Shown piece by piece: positions 4,245 to 8,706 of a stretch of DNA of 8,706 nt. A program made the position numbers and the translations under genes. The stretch covers positions 1 through 8,706 of the forward strand of contig JBHWPB010000021.1 of assembly GCA_043424675.1 (NCBI GenBank), read 5' to 3'. Every line of letters starts with the position of its first letter. Position 1 is the first letter of the stretch. The notes beneath the pieces are model-generated. The model saw only the letters and a list, made by a program, of their open reading frames with translations. It was not told where the DNA came from and did no database searches. Source of the DNA: JBHWPB01 sp043424675 (GTDB taxonomy: Bacteria; Bacillota; Bacilli; Lactobacillales; Carnobacteriaceae_A).

Positions 4245-5795
4245 GCGTCTTATGGTTTCGGGCACTTGTATCGCATCTACTTACAATCTGAAAATCAAGA
4301 AGGAGATGCAGAGAAATTTAGAAAAGCTTTCGAAGATCTAGGGCCAAGTTTTATAAAAATTGGCCAAATTTTATCGACTCGCGGAGACTTACTGCCGCCA
4401 GCTTATATAAAGGAATTACAAAAACTGCAAGATGACTCTCCGCCTTTTTCTTATGAAGAAGCTGAGCGTATTTTTTATGAAGACTTTGGTGAAGAAATAG
4501 AAGATGCTTTTGCATATGTTGATAAAAAGCCTTTGGCGAGTGCCTCTGTCGCTCAAGTTCACAGGGGACAACTTAAAGATGGTCGAGAAATCATTATTAA
4601 AGTTCAGCGTCCAGAGATTGAAGAAAACTTATTACGTGATATCCGTTTGTTTGGACGCGTGTTCAGTGCAGCTCCTGAAGCATTGAGAAATATGTTCATT
4701 GATACAGAAGCTGCTTTAGAAGAGATTCAAATATCGACACGACAAGAATTAGACTTTAAGAATGAAGCAGAGATTTCTTTACGCTTTATTGAAAATAATA
4801 AAGACCTCCCTGTAGTCAATGCTCCAAAGCCCTATATGGAATATACCTCTCAACGTATCCTGGTTCAGGAGTATGTGGATGGTATACCAAGAATGAATCG
4901 TGAAAAATTGATTGATGCGGGTTATGACCCGGTGGACGTCGGACAGAAGTTATTGATGAGCTTTTTGACCCAAATATTCAGAGATGGCTTATACCACGGA
5001 GATCCTCATCCGGGGAACCTCTTTGTGAAAGACAGACAGATTTATTATATTGATTTCGGACTTTACGGTGAGTTGACAGAAAATGACCAGAAACTTTTTA
5101 TCGATCTACTTAAAGTTATTGTGCAAGAAGATATTGAAGGACTTATGAAAATTATCTTATCGCTTGCTGTTACAAAGAAAAAAGTAGATCAAGTTGAATT
5201 GTATAGTGATGTACAATATCTTTTCTTAACTTACTTCAATAAATCCGTCTCTGACATAAGTCTGGAAGATGGGATAAACGAAATTCTTCACGTTATGAGA
5301 AAGCATGGTATGGTTTTCCCCCACGATTTCGTTACTTTGCTGCGCGCCCTCTTTGTGATCGAAGGGGTTGTGGAAGATCTTTCGCCTGATATCTCTATCA
5401 GCGAGATTATCAAGGGGTATATAAGAAATAGTGACGATATAGAGTGGATCGAAATACCATCTAAGGAACGCCTGTTGATAAAAACATACAAGACTCTAGA
5501 AGATCTCAGTGAATTGCCGTCAGACTTTAAAACACTATTAGATAATATAAGAGAAGGGCGATTAACAGTTAATTTAAGCCTGATAGATAAGTCGGGCCGC
5601 TGGGTGGAAGTTAACAAGATGATCAATCGGCTGATATTTGCTTTGGTTTTATCTGCTTTGATTCTTGCTTCAGCTATCATTATAGCGATGGGAGCTGGTA
5701 CAGGTATATCTATTATTGCCGTTATAATTTTTATTGTAGCAGGATTCATCGGCCTGTGGTTATTAATATCTATATTCCGATCTGGGATGCTTTAA
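4197..5795 (+). CDS. AarF/ABC1/UbiB-family atypical kinase, membrane anchored
   Basis: A 532-aa protein-kinase-like (PKL) fold member, the group that includes UbiB and ADCK3/COQ8, which bind ATP and support quinone or lipid metabolism. The family's KxGQ motif is KIGQ (54-57). The alanine-rich nucleotide loop is ASASVAQVH (114-122), and the ATP-binding lysine is probably K135 in IIKVQRP. The catalytic segment YHGDPHPGN is at 266-274 and the metal-binding DFG at 286-288. Two C-terminal transmembrane helices (about 478-498 and 503-525) anchor it, as in UbiB. Activity is uncertain, since the family is mostly known as ATPases and not proven protein kinases. The frame is also open from GTG at 4188, but ATG at 4197 is preferred because AAAGGG then lies at proper spacing. 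Second gene of the operon; the adenosyltransferase follows 24 bp later. Its start lies in a hairpin (4184-4244). Confidence 0.93.
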   Translation: MQKTNRERLTEIATTFASYGFGHLYRIYLQSENQEGDAEKFRKAFEDLGPSFIKIGQILSTRGDLLPPAYIKELQKLQDDSPPFSYEEAERIFYEDFGEEIEDAFAYVDKKPLASASVAQVHRGQLKDGREIIIKVQRPEIEENLLRDIRLFGRVFSAAPEALRNMFIDTEAALEEIQISTRQELDFKNEAEISLRFIENNKDLPVVNAPKPYMEYTSQRILVQEYVDGIPRMNREKLIDAGYDPVDVGQKLLMSFLTQIFRDGLYHGDPHPGNLFVKDRQIYYIDFGLYGELTENDQKLFIDLLKVIVQEDIEGLMKIILSLAVTKKKVDQVELYSDVQYLFLTYFNKSVSDISLEDGINEILHVMRKHGMVFPHDFVTLLRALFVIEGVVEDLSPDISISEIIKGYIRNSDDIEWIEIPSKERLLIKTYKTLEDLSELPSDFKTLLDNIREGRLTVNLSLIDKSGRWVEVNKMINRLIFALVLSALILASAIIIAMGAGTGISIIAVIIFIVAGFIGLWLLISIFRSGML

Positions 5796-5819
5796 CAAGT
5801 TATGTTTGGAGGATAAGGA

Positions 5820-6395
5820 ATGAAGATTTATACAAAAACTGGAGATGAGGGCCATACAAAACTCATCGGTGGACGCAGCGCTAGGAAAGATAATCAAAGA
5901 TTCCATGCCTATGGCAGTATTGATGAACTGAATGCCTTTCTGGGTCTGACTATTAGTAAACTCAATGAAGATAAGGAAAAGTATGAAGAGATCGTTTTAG
6001 AACTGACAAATATCCAGCATGAATTATTCGATGCCGGTTCTGATCTGGCAGATCCAGATAACAAAATTGAACTTCGGATAACAGAAGACAATGTGGCTTA
6101 TTTAGAAAAGCGCATTGATGTTTATAATAATGAACTGCCAAAGGTTGAAAAATTTATTTTACCTGGAGGCAGTCAGGCTGCTTCTCTGTTACATATCTGC
6201 CGAACGATTACGAGACGTTCCGAAAGACACATGGTGAGCGTGATGCAAGATGAAAAGATACCACATGCAACCTACAAATATATCAACCGTTTATCTGATT
6301 ATTTCTTTACCTTGGCTAGATATGTTAATTATCTAGAAGATGGAAAAGAAATTTTTTATGAGCGAGGCGGAAAAGTATTCCACCATGAAGAATAG
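5820..6395 (+). CDS. Cob(I)alamin adenosyltransferase, PduO type
   Basis: A 191-aa enzyme that transfers the adenosyl group of ATP to cob(I)alamin to make adenosylcobalamin; the family acts as trimers. The ATP-binding N-terminus TKTGDEGHT (5-13) and GGRSARKD (17-24) match the family. The AYGSIDELNA motif holds D35, and CRTITRRSER holds R128 and R132. D35, R128 and F112 fall at the same numbers as the residues described for Lactobacillus reuteri PduO (intersubunit salt bridge and corrin-binding phenylalanine), so active-site architecture is probably intact. No B12 biosynthesis or B12-dependent enzyme gene is in the window, so the cell may use it in salvage. GGAGG lies 7 nt before the ATG. It is the last gene of the phasin-UbiB operon, ending at the shared terminator. 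Why these genes are together is unclear. Confidence 0.95.
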   Translation: MKIYTKTGDEGHTKLIGGRSARKDNQRFHAYGSIDELNAFLGLTISKLNEDKEKYEEIVLELTNIQHELFDAGSDLADPDNKIELRITEDNVAYLEKRIDVYNNELPKVEKFILPGGSQAASLLHICRTITRRSERHMVSVMQDEKIPHATYKYINRLSDYFFTLARYVNYLEDGKEIFYERGGKVFHHEE

Positions 6396-6424
6396 AAGTT
6401 GTCAGTATTGATTTTCCATAACAC

Positions 6425-6470
6425 AAAAACTCTCCATTTTAGAATGAGAAATCTAAAATGGAGAGTTTTT
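6425..6470. terminator. Bidirectional Rho-independent terminator between convergent operons
   Basis: A perfect 19-bp stem: AAAAACTCTCC.. (6425-6443) with its exact complement (6452-6470), 8-nt loop. A-run and T-run at the two edges give a T tail in both directions. It ends the UbiB/adenosyltransferase operon on the plus strand and the NfeD/FloA operon on the minus strand (stop codon at 6487). Confidence 0.96.
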
Positions 6471-6486
6471 AAATATTTGCGTCTCA

Positions 6487-7038
6487 TTAACGTGTACGCC
6501 GTTTCTTAGAGCGAGGAGTATCTAGAATCTCTTTCATAATCATGCCCTGACGTAGAAACTCTTTTCTTTCTCTGTTCTTAAGCTGCTTTTTTTCTCGGTT
6601 TGTATCCGACCAAAAATCATCTCTTCGCGCACTTGCTTTCATTTTTTGTCGAGTTTCAGCGTGGTATAAATCGACTTCACTTTCATTTGAAACAGAGTCG
6701 AAGTCTGTCCCTACGTTATCATAATCCTCATAGTAATCTTGTTGTCGATATCCTCTGCGATCAGTGTTATCTCGTCTTGTACGGGATCTTCTCGAGGGTT
6801 GATCTGAGTTTTGTCTCTCTTCATTCCTTCTCTGACTTCTTTGCGGAAGTACTCTTTCTTCTGAAGAATCAGTCTCCATATGTTCTCGATTACTCTGCCG
6901 TACCTGTTCAAGTCTTTCGAGAAATTCATCAGAAGTTACACTGTCCTCTGTCTTTTGTTTCTGTCTTTTTTCTTCTTCTTCCATTTCTTTTTTTACTTCA
7001 TCTATGTACTCTCTAAAGGATTGGAAAATACTCATCAT
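6487..7038 (-). CDS. Highly charged hypothetical protein, third gene of the floA operon
   Basis: Not recognised as a known family. 183 aa from ATG at 7038, or 182 from the adjacent ATG at 7035, which has better spacing to GAGGGG inside the end of floA. The sequence is extremely hydrophilic. The N-terminus (FREYIDEVKKEMEEEEKR, 8-25) looks like an amphipathic helix, residues about 45-130 are Arg/Glu/Asp/Ser/Asn/Tyr-rich and probably disordered, and the C-terminus returns to a basic helical patch (FLRQGMIMKEIL..PRSKKRRTR, 160-183). No membrane segment or signal peptide. It begins 2 bp after the floA stop, implying translational coupling. B. subtilis has a much smaller third gene (yqfB) in the same place; homology is not evident. 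A partner or regulator of flotillin assembly is an inference from position only. Confidence 0.8.
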   Translation of the reverse strand: MMSIFQSFREYIDEVKKEMEEEEKRQKQKTEDSVTSDEFLERLEQVRQSNREHMETDSSEERVLPQRSQRRNEERQNSDQPSRRSRTRRDNTDRRGYRQQDYYEDYDNVGTDFDSVSNESEVDLYHAETRQKMKASARRDDFWSDTNREKKQLKNRERKEFLRQGMIMKEILDTPRSKKRRTR

Positions 7039-7040
7039 CC

Positions 7041-8036
7041 TTACCCCTCATTGTCATAATCGTCTGTTGAATCACCAGAACCACTAGATAAAGATTTTCT
7101 CATGTCTGTGTCAGCTTCTATATTTTTGAAATCTAAGTAATTACTTACCCCCAAATTGCCGTCACGCAAGGCTTCTGCCATCGCGAGTGGAACTTCTGCT
7201 TCCGCTTCAATAACTTTGGCTCTTTGTTTTTGAGCTTCTGCCCGCATTTCTTGTTCAGCAGCGACTGCCATGGAGCGGCGTTCTTCAGCTTTTGCTTGTG
7301 CAATATTTTTATCCGCTTCCGCTTGCTGTCTCTGCAAGTTCGCTCCAATGTTTCGTCCCACATCGACATCAGCGATATCGATGGATAAGATTTCATAAGC
7401 TGTTCCAGAATCCAATCCCTTGTCTAAGACGGTTTTTGAAATAGAGTCTGGATCCTCAAGGACTTGGGTATGATACTCCGCACTCCCTACTGTCGTAACG
7501 ATCCCCTCACCAATACGAGCGATAATCGTATCTTCACCCGCTCCTCCAACGAGACGCTGGATATTGGCTCGGACCGTAACTTTCGCTTTAGCAATAATTT
7601 CAATTCCATTTTTGGCTACAGCGGAGATATTGGGTGTTTCAATAACTTTCGGTGTAACACTCACTTGTACCGCTTCAAATACGTCACGGCCGGCTAAGTC
7701 GATAGCAGCCGCCCGGTCAAAATCTAAAGGAATATTGGCTCGTTCAGCAGCGATTAAAGCATCGATAACAGCGTTGGTATTACCGCCGGCTAAATAGTGA
7801 GCTTCCAACTCATTAATATCTAAAGTGAGGCCTGCCATGGTTGCTTTAATTAAAGGGCGGATAATGTCGTGGGGTTTCACGCGACGCATTCTCATTCCGA
7901 TTAGTGTCCCAATATTCACCCGAACCCCTGAGAAAAGGGCGGTGATCCAGAGACCTACAGGTACAAACCGTAAGAAAATAGCGATAATGACTATTATTAA
8001 GACAATTAAAAACACAAAACCAATGACACCTTCCAT
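7041..8036 (-). CDS. floA: FloA, flotillin-like SPFH membrane-scaffold protein
   Basis: A 331-aa protein, the same length as B. subtilis FloA (YqfA). Flotillins assemble in the membrane as oligomers that organise functional microdomains and stabilise signalling and secretion proteins. An N-terminal hydrophobic anchor (about 4-23) is followed by a second hydrophobic patch (27-36), then the SPFH/Band-7 region (about 40-225). The Ala/Glu/Lys-rich coiled coil (about 230-292: QRQQAEADKNIAQAKAEER and following) ends in PLAMAEALRDG, and the tail is acidic and Ser/Asp-rich. No signal peptide cleavage is expected. Its ATG overlaps the stop of nfeD by one base (TAATG), a tight coupling also seen as a pair in other Firmicutes. 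There is no separate promoter, so it depends on the nfeD promoter. Confidence 0.95.
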   Translation of the reverse strand: MEGVIGFVFLIVLIIVIIAIFLRFVPVGLWITALFSGVRVNIGTLIGMRMRRVKPHDIIRPLIKATMAGLTLDINELEAHYLAGGNTNAVIDALIAAERANIPLDFDRAAAIDLAGRDVFEAVQVSVTPKVIETPNISAVAKNGIEIIAKAKVTVRANIQRLVGGAGEDTIIARIGEGIVTTVGSAEYHTQVLEDPDSISKTVLDKGLDSGTAYEILSIDIADVDVGRNIGANLQRQQAEADKNIAQAKAEERRSMAVAAEQEMRAEAQKQRAKVIEAEAEVPLAMAEALRDGNLGVSNYLDFKNIEADTDMRKSLSSGSGDSTDDYDNEG

Positions 8037-8653
8037 TATTTCACTCTCCTGACTATTATTTTGTTTCCTTGTATATCCATTATTTCAATCTGTTCACCGC
8101 GATTGACATGTCCGCCTCTCGTGATCACATCTCTCTCGATAAATTCCGTCTCACCGTTCTCTTCCATTTGAAATTCAGCGTTGCCGGAAGGGCGAAGGGG
8201 TGTCGTTGCGATCCCAATTTGTCCGATATAAAAATGTGTTTCTTTTTTTTCTATCTCCCCATTGCTATCCTCTCGCTCGAGAATAAATTGTTCCCACCTA
8301 TTTGAGATATACCCGTTTTTGAAGAAAAAATAGGTGATAACGATAGTCATCGTTAATGCAACCGCTAAATCACTGACAGCCTCAAATAAACTGTCAGAAG
8401 TGATATATAAACCACCGACGACAAAAGCTATCCCGATAACTCCCAGTATTCCAAAATCTGGGATAAAAACTTCTAATACAACAAGTAAAAGGCCGATAAG
8501 GAGTAAGAATATAGGAAGCCATGATTCTACATCGACAATATAAAGGTAACCTACGAAACTGGCAAAAGTAACAATAACTCCGGTCTTAAGGAAAGGTGTC
8601 AGAAGGGCCATCAACAGGCCTATAAAAAGCAAGCCTAAAATTACAGCATTCAT
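8036..8653 (-). CDS. nfeD: NfeD family membrane protein, short form
   Basis: A 205-aa integral membrane protein that usually pairs with a flotillin. Four to five hydrophobic helices lie at about 4-18, 24-40, 46-63, 68-84 and 94-112, with the EVFIPDFGILGVIG turn characteristic of NfeD. The soluble OB-fold domain (about 143-204) starts with IGQIGIATTPLRPSG, a hallmark of the family, and ends with strands IEIMDIQGNKIIVRRV. There is no N-terminal ClpP-like serine protease domain, which long NfeD proteins (about 440 aa, as in B. subtilis YqeZ) carry, so this is the short YuaF-like class. ATG at 8653 with AGAAGGGAG 6 nt upstream. First gene of the operon; floA starts within its stop codon. Confidence 0.92.
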   Translation of the reverse strand: MNAVILGLLFIGLLMALLTPFLKTGVIVTFASFVGYLYIVDVESWLPIFLLLIGLLLVVLEVFIPDFGILGVIGIAFVVGGLYITSDSLFEAVSDLAVALTMTIVITYFFFKNGYISNRWEQFILEREDSNGEIEKKETHFYIGQIGIATTPLRPSGNAEFQMEENGETEFIERDVITRGGHVNRGEQIEIMDIQGNKIIVRRVK

Positions 8654-8676
8654 AAAAAACTCCCTTCTTAAATAGA

Positions 8677-8703
8677 TTTATACATTCACGTGTATTAATT
8701 ATA
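8677..8703 (-). promoter_or_regulatory. Possible promoter region of the nfeD-floA operon, cut by the window edge
   Basis: Two -10-like hexamers lie upstream of nfeD on the minus strand: TATAAT (8703-8698) and TATAAA (8682-8677), each preceded by ATG as a repeated ATGTATAA. The -35 of the upstream one is outside the window, and the downstream one has no good -35. Which is used cannot be said. Confidence 0.4.
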
Positions 8704-8706
8704 CAT

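Noticed and set aside
5288..5749. 153-codon minus-strand frame inside the UbiB-like gene
   Set aside because: Antisense to the C-terminal kinase and membrane segments; hydrophobic-looking runs come from the complement of the transmembrane codons. No SD.

Overview
This is an AT-rich stretch of a low-GC Gram-positive (Firmicutes) chromosome, most likely from the Lactobacillales and perhaps a Carnobacteriaceae-like genus. The evidence is sigma-A promoters (several with extended -10 elements), strong AAGGAG-type ribosome binding sites, a B. subtilis-like tmRNA, Spx, a DUF2969-like small protein typical of lactic acid bacteria, and a FloA flotillin operon. The genus assignment is inference; the higher-level placement is well supported.

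Layout. (1) 1-1290, minus strand: tmRNA (ssrA, mature part 42-404, degradation tag ANNQENNYALAA) with its own promoter, then a terminator and a histidine-phosphatase (phosphoglycerate mutase-like) gene. (2) 1366-1920, plus strand: a DUF2969-like gene, then a 280-bp gap that looks like a separate small RNA gene, with its own promoter, a 13-bp bulged helix, a three-way junction and two terminator-like hairpins. (3) 1931-2985: a complete 1,055-bp IS30-family insertion sequence, lodged between the small-RNA terminator and the spx terminator. (4) 3003-3568, minus strand: spx, with terminator and probable promoter. (5) 3768-6395, plus strand: an operon of a phasin-like coiled-coil protein, an AarF/UbiB-family atypical kinase with two C-terminal membrane helices, and a PduO-type cob(I)alamin adenosyltransferase. 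It ends in a 19-bp perfect bidirectional terminator shared with the facing operon. (6) 6487-8653, minus strand: a short NfeD membrane protein, the flotillin FloA, and a highly charged, apparently disordered protein of unknown function; the genes overlap or nearly touch, so they are probably co-transcribed and translationally coupled.

How they fit together. Much of the window is chromosomal housekeeping and stress biology: ribosome rescue (tmRNA), disulfide-stress transcription control (Spx), membrane microdomain organisation (NfeD/FloA), a membrane-anchored UbiB-like kinase, and cobalamin cofactor assembly. The most unusual signals are not protein-coding. One is the unidentified structured RNA locus at about 1668-1920. 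The other is a long inverted repeat that folds the ribosome binding site and start codon of the UbiB-like gene into a 15-bp helix (4184-4244). No CRISPR array, phage genes, rRNA or ordinary tRNA is visible.
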